DNA from: DATKJS01 sp050015275
GTDB taxonomy: Bacteria; Acidobacteriota; Aminicenantia; Aminicenantales; Saccharicenantaceae
Reading direction: 5' to 3'
DNA length: 64,000 nucleotides
NCBI GenBank assembly: GCA_050015275.1
Contig: JBEKBS010000005.1
Span: 124,001 to 188,000 of the forward strand
Each line of letters begins with the position of its first letter. Position 1 is the first letter of the stretch. Position numbers and translations under genes: made by a program. Below the pieces are notes generated by a model. It did not search any database and was not told where the DNA came from. It worked only from the letters and a program-made list of their open reading frames with translations. This document shows, piece after piece, positions 50,532 through 58,683 of this stretch.

Positions 50532-51385
50532 GGGGTGGTGGCCGCTTTCACGTTTCCGGTCTTCGGATCATAAACATAGTCCTGCCCGTCCAGGTCCTTG
50601 GGAAGCCCGTTCAGGATCCGGGTCCGGACAAGGTCCCCGAGATCGCCGGGGAACCGGCCGTAGCGGGCCTTGAACATCCTCACGGCCTCTTTGAGGCGGT
50701 CCGTGTCCATGGCGCTCTTCACCTGGTAGAGGTGGTTCGAGGCGATCTTTTTCGTCCGCTCGTCCGGCGCCGTCTTATAGATCGCGAGCCAGGTCTCCCA
50801 GGACGTCTCGATGTCCCCCTTCTTGTAGAGGGCGTTGGCGTAGAGCCTCCCGGTGAATTCCGGCGCTCCCGGCAGGTCCATGCATTTCTTGAAATAGTCC
50901 TTGGCCAGGTCGTAGTTCTTGAGGTTCATCATGGCGATGTGCCCCGCCTCGAAGGGGAAGAGCCACTGACCGGGATTCTTGGCCGCCCCGTTGTCCAGGA
51001 TCTTGAAGGCCAGGCCCGTGTCCCCGGCCTCGGCCGTGGCGATCAGGGCCCCGGTCTCGTAGGGGTCGGTGTAGGTCGGGTCGAGATCGCCGATGATGGC
51101 GAAGATATGGTCCAGGTAATGGAAGCGGTCATCGATCGTCGGCGTGCTGTAGTACTGGATCGCCCAGAGATAGATGAGGTCGGCGGCCAGGGCCCGGTAG
51201 CCGAATGTGGCGTACCTGAGGAACTTCCCCGAGGGGATATAGATGATGGAGGCCCCGGGCACTCTTTTCCGGGCGATCGTATCGGTCCTGGCCTTGAGGG
51301 CCATGAACGTGGCCGAGATCGCGAGGAGGAAGAGGACGAGAAAGAAGGCCGCCGAGCCCCTGGCCGGTGAAGCCTTCCGGATCAT
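50519..51385 (-). CDS. Membrane-anchored TPR-like protein, unknown
   Basis: A 288-residue protein with one N-terminal helix (about 12-31) followed by helical, TPR-like pairs (ALAADLIYLWAIQYYS, DPYETGALIATAEAGDTGLAFKILDNGA, LKNYDLAKDYFKKCMDLP). No catalytic motif. The C-terminus (FPGDLGDLVRTRILNGLPKDLDGQDYVYDPKTGNV) resembles the tails of pilin-like or secreted proteins. It begins 16 bases after the ABC permease and runs into pilD, so it is cotranscribed with both; an export-related role is plausible but unproven. Confidence 0.7.
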   Translation of the reverse strand: MIRKASPARGSAAFFLVLFLLAISATFMALKARTDTIARKRVPGASIIYIPSGKFLRYATFGYRALAADLIYLWAIQYYSTPTIDDRFHYLDHIFAIIGDLDPTYTDPYETGALIATAEAGDTGLAFKILDNGAAKNPGQWLFPFEAGHIAMMNLKNYDLAKDYFKKCMDLPGAPEFTGRLYANALYKKGDIETSWETWLAIYKTAPDERTKKIASNHLYQVKSAMDTDRLKEAVRMFKARYGRFPGDLGDLVRTRILNGLPKDLDGQDYVYDPKTGNVKAATTPWKR

Positions 51386-51401
51386 GTCGTTCCCCGCCCG
51401 C

Positions 51402-52166
51402 TCAGATGAAGTCCCGGCGTCTGAACACGAGGATCGCCAAGGCGAGGATGAAGGCCGTGTAGCAGATGCCGTAGAGGAGAGAATAGAGGTAGATGCCGGC
51501 CGGGATGGGCAGGCCGTGAACGACCTCCGTCTTGAAATTGAAGTTCTCCAGGTCGGGAAGGAACAGATAGAGGAATTGAGCCAGGGCCCGCACCGCGCCC
51601 GCTCTCATCTTCTTGATGAGAAGCTCAAGGCCCCAGGAGAGATGGCCGATGAGGTAAAAGGACAGGGAGAAGATCGAGCTCAGGATGGGCGTCGAAAAGG
51701 AGGAGAAGAGGATGGCCACCGCCGTGATGAGGACAAGCTCGAGGAAGATGTAGGCGATGGCGACGAGCATCGTCCATTCGATCCGGAACGTGTGCAGATA
51801 GACGATGGCCAGGAAGATGAGGCTCATGCCCGCGGTCATGACGAAGAGGGTCAGGACCAGGCCGAGGAACTTCCCCAGGATGAACTCGGCCCGGAGGAGC
51901 GGCTTGGAGAGGAGGGTGAAGATCGTCTTCTTGTCGATCTCCTTGTAGACGAGGCTCGTCCCGATGAGGACGGCCATGAGCACGCCGAAGATCGAGATGG
52001 AGGCCAGCCCGACGTCCTTGATGATCTTGACCCGGTCGCCGACGGTCAGGATGGCCAGGACCCGGGAGGCGATGATAGCGACCGCGGCGAAGAAGAAAAG
52101 AAGGTAGAGGATGCGGTCCCTCTTGGCTTCCTTGAAGGTGATCCCGGCGATGGCTGTGATCTTCAT
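51402..52166 (-). CDS. ABC-2 type transporter permease
   Basis: A 254-residue inner-membrane protein with six helices. TFKEAKRDRILYLLFFFAAVAIIASRVLAIL opens the family, and the central SLVYKEIDKKTIFTLLSKPLLRAEFILGKF is an ABC-2 signature. It exports an unknown substrate with the ATPase encoded upstream, whose TGA overlaps this ATG (ATGA). Confidence 0.9.
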   Translation of the reverse strand: MKITAIAGITFKEAKRDRILYLLFFFAAVAIIASRVLAILTVGDRVKIIKDVGLASISIFGVLMAVLIGTSLVYKEIDKKTIFTLLSKPLLRAEFILGKFLGLVLTLFVMTAGMSLIFLAIVYLHTFRIEWTMLVAIAYIFLELVLITAVAILFSSFSTPILSSIFSLSFYLIGHLSWGLELLIKKMRAGAVRALAQFLYLFLPDLENFNFKTEVVHGLPIPAGIYLYSLLYGICYTAFILALAILVFRRRDFI

Positions 52167-53080
52167 TTCCCGGTCACCGTTTCGACGAAGATGTCCTCCA
52201 GGGTTTCCGTCCGCGGGCTGAGGGAAATAACCTTCCCCTTCCTCTCCCGGACGACGGCCAGGACATCGTCCACCCGCTTCTCCTCGAAGACCTTGAGGAG
52301 GACCCGCCCGCCCTGGACGGAGACGTTTTCGCCCAGCCCCTGGAAGGCCTCCGACGATACCCCCATGACCGTGACCTCGGTGAAGAGGACCTTTTCGGAA
52401 ACGAGGTCCTGGAGGGCGCCCTGCTTGACGATCCGCCCGCCGACGATGATGGCCACGTGGTCGCAGATCATCTCGATGTCCTGGAGGATGTGGGAGGTGA
52501 AGAAGACCGTCTTCCCCTCCTGTTTGAAGCGGACGATGATGTCCCGGATCTCCTTGCGGCCCAGGGGGTCCATGCCGCCGAGCGGCTCGTCCAGGATGAC
52601 GAGCTTCGGGTCGTTGATGAGGGCCTGGGCCAGGCCGACCCTCTGGAGCATGCCCCGGGAGAACTTCCGGAGCCGGAGGTCGGCCGCCCGCTCGAGCCCG
52701 ACGAGCCTGAGGAGCCGGCCGATGCGCTCCTCCCTCACGTCCCGGCCGAGCCCGAAGAGGTCGGCGTAGAAGGCGAGGAACTCAGTGGCCGTGAGGTAAT
52801 CATAGAAGTAAGGGTTCTCGGGCAGAAATCCCAGGACCTGACGGGCCCGGGCGGAGAGGTGCGGCTGGCCGAAGATCTCGATCGTCCCGGCGTCCGGGAA
52901 GATCAGGCCCAGGAGGCACTTGATCGTCGTCGTCTTGCCGGCCCCGTTCGGGCCCAGGTAGCCGAAGATCTCGCCCTCTTTGACCGACAGCGATATGCCC
53001 TTGAGGATCTCTTTCGTCTTGGGGATAAATCCGAGGCGGAAGGATTTCTTGAGGTTCTCGATCCGGATCGCGTCGGCCAT
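52163..53080 (-). CDS. ABC transporter ATP-binding protein (ABC-2 exporter)
   Basis: A 305-residue ATPase. Walker A is GPNGAGKT (Gly43-Thr50), the signature FSRGMLQRVGLAQAL, and Walker B LVILDEPLGGMDP. The C-terminal extension of about 80 residues is typical of the DrrA/CcmA class. The ATG at 53080 is chosen; a TTG four codons upstream is only three bases from the -10 box and cannot be transcribed. It heads an ATPase-permease-TPR-pilD operon. Confidence 0.92.
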   Translation of the reverse strand: MADAIRIENLKKSFRLGFIPKTKEILKGISLSVKEGEIFGYLGPNGAGKTTTIKCLLGLIFPDAGTIEIFGQPHLSARARQVLGFLPENPYFYDYLTATEFLAFYADLFGLGRDVREERIGRLLRLVGLERAADLRLRKFSRGMLQRVGLAQALINDPKLVILDEPLGGMDPLGRKEIRDIIVRFKQEGKTVFFTSHILQDIEMICDHVAIIVGGRIVKQGALQDLVSEKVLFTEVTVMGVSSEAFQGLGENVSVQGGRVLLKVFEEKRVDDVLAVVRERKGKVISLSPRTETLEDIFVETVTGK

Positions 53081-53095
53081 GGGCTGTCTCAAATC

Positions 53096-53123
53096 ATTCT
53101 AGCGAAAGCCCGGCCAAAGTCAA
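53096..53123 (-). promoter_or_regulatory. Promoter of the ABC-pilD operon
   Basis: Minus-strand TTGACT (53123-53118) and TAGAAT (53101-53096), spacer 16. The predicted start near 53089 leaves a leader of about nine bases before the ATG at 53080, too short for a normal ribosome-binding site. Confidence 0.6.
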
Positions 53124-53231
53124 CCAAGGCAGACGAATAGAGATGGATTCCGCTTTAATAGGTCGTGCAGCTCGGGGAGTTCCCTCCGGGGCGTTCTTTG
53201 TTGAAAGTTCTCCATCGGCCTCGAGGCGGTG

Positions 53232-55661
53232 CTATTTGAGGTTGCGCTCGAAGAGCTGGAAGATCCTCTTGTATTCGTCGGTCCAGGCCGAGGCCGTCGT
53301 GAAGGTGTGGTTCTCGACGGGATAGAAGGCCACGTCCCAGTTTTCCTTGCCGAGCTCGATGAGGCGCTGGGCGAGCCGGACCGTGTCCTGGAAGTGGACG
53401 TTCGTGTCGACCATCCCATGGCAGATGAGGAGGGCGCCTTTGAAGCCCTCGGCGAAATAGATCGGCGAGCTCTGCTTGTAGGCCTCCGGGTCTTTCTGCG
53501 GCAGGTTCAGGATGTCCTCGGTGTAGGCCGCGTGATAATGGGCCCAGTCCGTCACAGGCCTGAGCGCAGCTCCGGCCCTGAACACGTCACTGGCCTTGAA
53601 GAGGGCCATGAGCGTCAGGAAGCCGCCGTAGCTCCCGCCGTAACAGCCGATCCGGGCCGGGTCAACCGGGCATTTCTCCGCAAGATATTTCGCCGCGTCC
53701 ACGAGGTCGTCCAGATCCTTGCCGCCCATGTGGCGGTAGATCCCGGTCCGGAAGTCACGGCCGTAGCCGGAGCTGCCACGGTAATCCACGTCGAGGACAT
53801 AATACCCTTGCTCCATGAGGAAATTGTGGAACATGTATTCGTGGAAGTACGTGCTCCATCCGCGGTCCGCGTTCTGAAGGTAGCCGGCGCCATGGATGAA
53901 AATGACGCCGGGCCGGGCCGGGTGCTGCTTCACGGGGGTGAACAGCCGGGCGTAGATCGTGACCCCGTCCCGGGCCTTGATCGGGATGACCTCGGGATCA
54001 TACCAGGGATAGGAGCGGAACCCCTCTGTCGTCGAGACGGTGACCTGCCTGACCTTGGCCCCGGGCGTGTTGGCCTGGAGATACAGCTCGGGCGGCTTGT
54101 TGGAATAGGAATACAGGATGGCCAAGCTCGTTTCATCGGGGGAGAGCGTGACCTCGTTTTGCCCTGTCATCGTGGTGATCTTGGTCCTTTCGCCTCCGGC
54201 CGCCGGCATCCAATAATAATGAAGCTCTCCCGGGTGCTCCTCGCTCGTCGTCATGAAGATGCGCTTTCCGTCCTGGGACAGGGAAGCCTCCCGGACTTCG
54301 AATGCCCCCTTGGTCAGCGGCTGGATGTCCTTTCCGTCGACGCTGGTCTTATAAAGGTGGGCGTAGCCGTCCTTTTCGGAGATGAAGGAGATATGCAGGC
54401 TGTCCGGCCACCAGAAGACGTTGGCCAGACCGAGCGGGCCGACCCAGGCGTCATCGTGGACCTGCAAGATGATCGAAGTCTTCCCCGTGGCCGGCTCCAG
54501 CCTGAGAAGCCAGTGGTCCTTCCGGTCCTCGGCCTGGGCGGTCAGGATGCATTGTTTCCCGTCGGGTGACCAAATGGGGCCGCCCGCGTAGACCTTACGT
54601 TCCCCCTGGCCGCAGTCGATCCACTTGACCTCGCCGTTTTCGAGGGACACGACCCCCACCGCAACCTCGTAGGCGGAATAAGCCGCCTTGGGATGGGACT
54701 CGATCGTCTCGGTGTAGCCGGAACGCGTGACGTAGTTCGGGACGATGGTCGCCTTCCGGTCCCCGGGCTGTTCGTAAACCGAAAATGTGACATATTTCTC
54801 GTCGGGCGAAAGCTCCAGGGCCGCCACGTTCTGGGTTTCCCTGATGACGAACGGCTTGGGCCGGGGAAGCTGGGGCACCTGGCCTTCCCTCATGCTGCCC
54901 CGCATCCCCCGGAACGGAAACCCTCCCTGCAGTTCCTTGATAAGTTCCTTCTGCTCGTCGGCGTACCACTTGTCGATCTCGTCGGGCTTTTTCTCGGCCG
55001 GCGGGGCCTTCTTGGTGAAACCGGTCAGCTGACGGACAACACCGTCCTCGAGGGAGAGGACGAAGAGATTGTCAGCCATCGTGAAGGAGATCTTTTTCTG
55101 GTCGGACGTGAACTGGGCGCCCATTTTGCGTTCGTCCGTTGCCGTGAGCTGCCGGGTCTTTCCGGTGACGAGATCGAGGAAAAAGATGTCCCCGTTCTGG
55201 GTGAATACGGCCCGCTTCCTGGCCTTGTCGAATTTCATCCCGCCATCCATCCCGCCGAACCCGCCGTACATCCGGACGATCTCGCCGCCCGTCGACGATC
55301 TGAGCGGAGGCAGCTTGGCCATCTCCTCGGGTCTCACCGGCCGCGGGACTGGGTTGACCGTGGTCACGGCGTACTGCTCGGCCCGTTTGTCGCCCGGCTT
55401 TTTCCAGCGGAAATAAAGGGTCTTCCCGTCGACCGCCCAGACCGGGTCCGAGGGCGCCGTGCCGACGAATTCCTCGCCCTTCATGATGAGGTCGATGGAG
55501 AGGTTCGTGACAGGAGCCTTCGACGCCGCAGCCGGAGGGGCCGGCGAAGCGGGCTTCGGGGCGGGCTTGTCCTGGGCCTGCGGCCAGGCCGTGCCTGGCA
55601 GGGCGGCGAGGCCGATGCCGATGATGATCAGAGCAGACGCGAGGCGGGTTTTGACGGACAT
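53232..55661 (-). CDS. S9 family prolyl oligopeptidase (DPP-like), secreted
   Basis: An 809-residue exported serine peptidase. A signal peptide ends near residue 28 (AWPQAQ), an Ala/Pro linker follows, residues about 55-540 are a beta-propeller, and the C-terminal alpha/beta-hydrolase carries GCYGGSYGG with Ser677, Asp752 (VDTNVHF) and His785 (ENHTF). It removes dipeptides or short peptides, consistent with protein use. It begins 29 bases after the ferritin-like gene. AAAGGGA precedes the ATG. Confidence 0.92.
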   Translation of the reverse strand: MSVKTRLASALIIIGIGLAALPGTAWPQAQDKPAPKPASPAPPAAASKAPVTNLSIDLIMKGEEFVGTAPSDPVWAVDGKTLYFRWKKPGDKRAEQYAVTTVNPVPRPVRPEEMAKLPPLRSSTGGEIVRMYGGFGGMDGGMKFDKARKRAVFTQNGDIFFLDLVTGKTRQLTATDERKMGAQFTSDQKKISFTMADNLFVLSLEDGVVRQLTGFTKKAPPAEKKPDEIDKWYADEQKELIKELQGGFPFRGMRGSMREGQVPQLPRPKPFVIRETQNVAALELSPDEKYVTFSVYEQPGDRKATIVPNYVTRSGYTETIESHPKAAYSAYEVAVGVVSLENGEVKWIDCGQGERKVYAGGPIWSPDGKQCILTAQAEDRKDHWLLRLEPATGKTSIILQVHDDAWVGPLGLANVFWWPDSLHISFISEKDGYAHLYKTSVDGKDIQPLTKGAFEVREASLSQDGKRIFMTTSEEHPGELHYYWMPAAGGERTKITTMTGQNEVTLSPDETSLAILYSYSNKPPELYLQANTPGAKVRQVTVSTTEGFRSYPWYDPEVIPIKARDGVTIYARLFTPVKQHPARPGVIFIHGAGYLQNADRGWSTYFHEYMFHNFLMEQGYYVLDVDYRGSSGYGRDFRTGIYRHMGGKDLDDLVDAAKYLAEKCPVDPARIGCYGGSYGGFLTLMALFKASDVFRAGAALRPVTDWAHYHAAYTEDILNLPQKDPEAYKQSSPIYFAEGFKGALLICHGMVDTNVHFQDTVRLAQRLIELGKENWDVAFYPVENHTFTTASAWTDEYKRIFQLFERNLK

Positions 55662-55690
55662 GAGTTCGTTCCCTTTCAGTTGGTTCTTTT

Positions 55691-56671
55691 TCAGAGGATC
55701 CCTTTGATCCTCAGGGCATTGGCCAGGAGCTTCTCCTGGGTGAAGACATGTTCGCGGGTGAGAGCCAGCTGGAGCTTGAGTTGGTCCTGGACGTCCCCCG
55801 GCGGCACGACGGCCACCACGCGCTCGTACTTGGCGACGAGGTCCTTTTCCGAGGGCAGGAGCGATTCGAGGGCCGAGCGCCGGTCGGTCCCGGGGTATTC
55901 CGTCGGCATGGGGCGGGGGCTCCGCTCGGCGCCCCGGGCGTCCCTCTCGGCGTTCTCGATGGCGATGACGTCGCCGAGCTTGATCAGGACCCCGGAGGTC
56001 TTGTCCCAGTGGCGCATGTGGTTAACGGCGTTCTTGAAAAGCCTCTGGGAGAGGTCCTGGTGCTCGCTGAACATCATGACGTACTTCAAGTAGCGGTGCA
56101 TGAGCTCGTTCTCTGCCCGGCAGATGTCGTGGAGGTAACGGAGGTCCTCCCGGCTGTCCCGCTCCGGGCTGGGCTTGAGGCAGAGGGCCTCGGCGCTTCC
56201 CGACGCTTCGAGCGTGTCGATCATGGCCTTGAACTGGCCGATGTGGCGGACCTCGTCGTAGGAGATGTTCCAGATCATGTTCTCGATCTTGGGATGAGCG
56301 CCGGTCTCGAGCTCGGCCGACTGGTAGAGGTCCGTGACCATCTCCTCGGTCATCTTGTCCCGTTTCAGGTTGTCGACGATCCGGGGGTAACGGACGACCT
56401 CGTCGGTCTCGAACTCGGGCGCGACCCCCATCTGGGTCAGAATGATGCCCAGCTGGAGGGCGTGATACATCTCGTCGATGCCGATCTGGATCGTTTGCCC
56501 CCGGACATCGGTCCGCTGCTTCAGGACCGGGTCCTCATAGATATATTTGCCTTTGGGGATGGAATAGGCGTGAATGACATACTCGAAGCTGACGGCCCAT
56601 TCGTGGGAGAGGGCCGTCCCGAGGAGCTTCACGACGTCATCGCGGGTCTTCACGGATCGGATCTTTTCCAT
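55691..56671 (-). CDS. Ferritin-like diiron protein, two-part
   Basis: A 326-residue helical protein. The first part has a ferritin-like diiron pattern: Glu24, EMYH (Glu67, His70), Glu120 and DEVRH (Glu140, His143). The second part repeats helical segments with AENELMHRYLKYVMMFSEH and REHVFTQEKLLANAL, a weaker site. It is longer than bacterioferritin (about 160 residues). It may store or detoxify iron or act as an oxidase. Its ATG has GAGGACGC upstream, and a TATAAT box at 56709-56704 precedes it. It is followed by the S9 peptidase, with no obvious functional link. Confidence 0.8.
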   Translation of the reverse strand: MEKIRSVKTRDDVVKLLGTALSHEWAVSFEYVIHAYSIPKGKYIYEDPVLKQRTDVRGQTIQIGIDEMYHALQLGIILTQMGVAPEFETDEVVRYPRIVDNLKRDKMTEEMVTDLYQSAELETGAHPKIENMIWNISYDEVRHIGQFKAMIDTLEASGSAEALCLKPSPERDSREDLRYLHDICRAENELMHRYLKYVMMFSEHQDLSQRLFKNAVNHMRHWDKTSGVLIKLGDVIAIENAERDARGAERSPRPMPTEYPGTDRRSALESLLPSEKDLVAKYERVVAVVPPGDVQDQLKLQLALTREHVFTQEKLLANALRIKGIL

Positions 56672-56703
56672 GCGTCCTCCTGGAAGTCCGGAGTCAAACG
56701 CCC

Positions 56704-56709
56704 ATTATA
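56704..56709 (-). promoter_or_regulatory. -10 box of the ferritin-like gene promoter
   Basis: Minus-strand TATAAT at 56709-56704, inside CCCATTATAGC (plus, 56701-56711). No convincing -35 box is seen at 16-18 bases. The identical 11-mer recurs at 58121-58131. Confidence 0.45.
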
Positions 56710-56776
56710 GCGTCCTTCCTTGCGAAAGGAAAGGCGCGGGGGGCTAGCTTCTGGGGGTGAGAAAAACGGCCCTCGG

Positions 56777-56935
56777 TCACCTCGCGAATCATCGCGGGGA
56801 GTGATTGACCGCCCGGCGCCCCCATGGGATTCTGGCCGTGTTCTGAGCCCAACGGCTCAAGCGACGGCCTCGAAAGAGGCGGCGCCAAGGTTCGGAAAAG
56901 GGAGAGAGCGGAGGATCTCTCTCCCGTCTTTTTTT
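56777..56935 (+). ncRNA. Candidate structured RNA upstream of agmatinase
   Basis: No plus-strand gene lies here, yet the region folds and ends in an intrinsic terminator. Hairpins: CTCGCGA/TCGCGGG (56781-56798) with ATCA loop, extended by TCAC/GTGA; GGCCGT (56834-56839) with ACGGCC (56864-56869) enclosing GAGCC-CAAC-GGCTC (56845-56858); GCCTC-GAAA-GAGGC (56867-56880), a GNRA loop on this strand, which competes with the last pairing for three bases; GGCGCC copies at 56815-56820 and 56881-56886 could close the domain. The terminator follows at once. It could be a small RNA or an attenuator leader of speB, whose ATG is 96 bases beyond the terminator. The family is not recognised. Confidence 0.4.
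56900..56935 (+). terminator. Rho-independent terminator before speB
   Basis: GGGAGAGAG (56900-56908) pairs perfectly with CTCTCTCCC (56917-56925), eight-base loop, then seven T at 56929-56935. It points along the plus strand although no plus-strand protein gene precedes it, supporting the upstream RNA. Confidence 0.85.
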
Positions 56936-57030
56936 GCCCCGCTTTTCCCTCGCGGCCCCGGATTGTGTATAATCGTGGCGGCGATGGGGCCGCCCTCACC
57001 AGGGCGGCGCTGTCCCCGAGGAGGTTCGAG

Positions 57031-57876
57031 ATGTCGGATTTCGGCGGAGCCGTCAGGCCGCTGGCGGATCATCCCGATTACAAGATGGCCATCCTGGGTG
57101 TCCCCTTCGACGAGAAGTCCAGCTACCTGAGAGGGGCCGCGGCCGGGCCGGCCGCCATCCGGGCCGTCTCCACGGGCAAGTGCTACTGCGCCTACACGGA
57201 GCTCGGGGTCAACCTGGAAGAGGACACGGTCATGGTCGACCTCGGCGACGTGGACACATCCGGCGACCCGGATAAGACGTTCGCCCTGACCGAGAAGGCC
57301 GTAGCGAAGATCATCGAAAAGGGCGCCGTACCCATCGTCCTCGGTGGAGACCATTCCATCACCTATCCCGTCCTCAAGGCGTTCGCCTGGACGTACAAGC
57401 CCCTGGACGTTCTCCATTTCGACGCCCACCCGGACCTTTATGACGACCTGTACGGCGACCGGCTGTCGCACGCCTGCCCCATGGCCCGGGTCCTCGAGGA
57501 CGGCCTGGCCGTGAACATCGTCCAGGTCGGGGTCCGGGCCATAACCGCCTTCCACCGCTCGAAAGCCCTTAAGCACGGCGTCCGGATGATCGAGATGAAG
57601 GAGATCGGCGACCCCCTCCGCCTCAAGTTCTCGAACCCCGTCTATGTCTCATTCGACCTGGACGCCCTGGACCCCGCCTTCGCCCCCGGCGTGTCCCATC
57701 ATGAGCCGGGCGGCCTGACGACGCGGCAGGCTCTACAGGTCATCCAGGCGATGAAGGGCAGGATCGTGGGTCTGGACATCGTCGAGCTCAATGCCCCCCG
57801 CGACGTCTCTGGGATCACCGCCGCGGCCGCCTTCAAGATCATCAAAGAAGTCGCCGGCCGGATCGTTCGTCCCTAG
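57031..57876 (+). CDS. speB: Agmatinase / arginase family ureohydrolase
   Basis: A 281-residue dimanganese ureohydrolase. GGDHS (His108), DAHPD (Asp131, His133, Asp135) and SFDLDALDP (Asp209, Asp211) are the metal ligands. It hydrolyses agmatine to putrescine and urea, or another guanidino compound; arginase and guanidinobutyrase cannot be excluded. The ATG at 57031 has GAGGAGG six to eight bases upstream. A TATAAT box is at 56968-56973, after a terminator. Both flanks are structured intergenic regions. It fits SpeH in a polyamine pathway. Confidence 0.92.
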   Translation: MSDFGGAVRPLADHPDYKMAILGVPFDEKSSYLRGAAAGPAAIRAVSTGKCYCAYTELGVNLEEDTVMVDLGDVDTSGDPDKTFALTEKAVAKIIEKGAVPIVLGGDHSITYPVLKAFAWTYKPLDVLHFDAHPDLYDDLYGDRLSHACPMARVLEDGLAVNIVQVGVRAITAFHRSKALKHGVRMIEMKEIGDPLRLKFSNPVYVSFDLDALDPAFAPGVSHHEPGGLTTRQALQVIQAMKGRIVGLDIVELNAPRDVSGITAAAAFKIIKEVAGRIVRP

Positions 57877-57900
57877 GAAAATAGGGGCCGTCTTTTCTTT
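57871..57900 (+). terminator. Weak terminator at the end of speB
   Basis: CCCTA (57871-57875) and TAGGG (57882-57886) form a five-base-pair stem followed by a T-rich tract from 57891. The stem includes the stop codon. The T-rich tract is also part of the closing stem of the structured element on the other strand. Confidence 0.4.
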
Positions 57901-58129
57901 TAGCCTCCACTCTCATCGTTCCTACGGCGTTCTGCGAGACTCGAAGCTTCGGCGCAGCACGGCTGTTTCCAGCCACCTTCTAGAATGAGATGAGCCAGAA
58001 ACAAGGCCCGTTGATATTTTAGATATCGGAGGAGAGGTGCGGGCTGTGTCAGCAAAAGGGGGGTTGATGATGGGAACCAAAAAGGTGGGGGCTTTCTCCA
58101 GCCCGCCCAAGAAAGCCGTTCCCATTATA
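57885..58129 (-). ncRNA. Candidate structured RNA downstream of agmatinase
   Basis: The 376 bases between speB and the DUF3467 gene hold no convincing protein gene. Read on the minus strand there is a TATAAT (58129-58124) with a TTTACT 16 bases upstream, predicting a start near 58117. The transcript would fold as follows (plus coordinates): closing stem GGGCC and TTTCT (57885-57889, 57894-57898) with AGAAA and GGCCC (57997-58001, 58005-58009); TCTCAT/ATGAGA (57911-57916 with 57985-57990); CTGCG/CGCAG (57932-57936, 57953-57957) holding CGAAGCTTCG; GGCTG/CAGCC (57961-57974), whose loop is GAAA on the minus strand. A further ATGGGAAC/GTTCCCAT stem is at 58070-58125. Family unknown; no clear terminator. 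Confidence 0.4.
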
Positions 58130-58252
58130 GCACTCGAAAAACAAAAGTAAAGCGAAATCAGCAGAATTCGGAAAAAAATTTTTCCGCAGGCGGTTTGCAT
58201 TTCCGGCCCCTCTTCGTTCACAATAGGAGAAGCGCCGCCCGGAGGAGGGACC

Positions 58253-58534
58253 ATGGACGAGAAAAAGATGGAGATCAAGGTCGACGAGCCCGTTGCCCTC
58301 GGGCAATATTCCAACCTCGCCGCGATTCGGCATTCGCGCGAGGAGTTCATCTTCGACTTCGCCTTCCTCTTTCCCGACGGCCCGTTCGGGAAGCTTGTGT
58401 CCCGGGTCATCCTGAGCCCGGCCCACGCCAAGCGGTTCCTGGAAGCCCTCCAGGCGAACATCAAGCGCTACGAGGACAACTTCGGGACCATCATCCCGGC
58501 CGACATTCCGCCCTCCGTCGACTTCATCCAGTGA
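58253..58534 (+). CDS. DUF3467 family protein
   Basis: A 93-residue conserved protein. LGQYSNLAAIRHSREEFIFDFAFLFPDGPFGKLVSRVILSPAHAKRFLEALQANIKRYEDNFG is the DUF3467 signature. The family is widespread and has no known role. GGAGGAGGG precedes the ATG. No operon partner: speB ends 376 bases upstream and the FadL-like gene has its own promoter. Confidence 0.9.
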   Translation: MDEKKMEIKVDEPVALGQYSNLAAIRHSREEFIFDFAFLFPDGPFGKLVSRVILSPAHAKRFLEALQANIKRYEDNFGTIIPADIPPSVDFIQ

Positions 58535-58565
58535 CCCGGCCCGCCGGCCGCCGCGACGTCCGGCC

Positions 58566-58592
58566 TTGACAATGGCCCGTTTTTCTTATAAT
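58566..58592 (+). promoter_or_regulatory. Promoter of the FadL-like gene
   Basis: TTGACA (58566-58571) and TATAAT (58587-58592), both consensus, but with a 15-base spacer, shorter than the optimal 17. The leader to the ATG at 58684 would be about 85 bases. Confidence 0.55.
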
Positions 58593-58683
58593 AGTTGAAC
58601 CAGGGCGAGAGGAGAAAAGACTGAGCGTTCTCGTTTGAGCCGTTCAGCCTATTTCCAGGACAGGATCGAGCGAGGAGGATTGC

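Noticed and set aside
56735..56935. SRP RNA, 6S RNA, tmRNA, cobalamin or SAM riboswitch
   Set aside because: None of the core consensus sequences I know for these is present; left as an unassigned candidate.
57922..58464. Minus-strand frame of 180 codons across the intergenic region and the DUF3467 gene
   Set aside because: No ribosome-binding site, no recognisable domain, part lies antisense to a real gene, and the rest falls in the structured element better explained as RNA.
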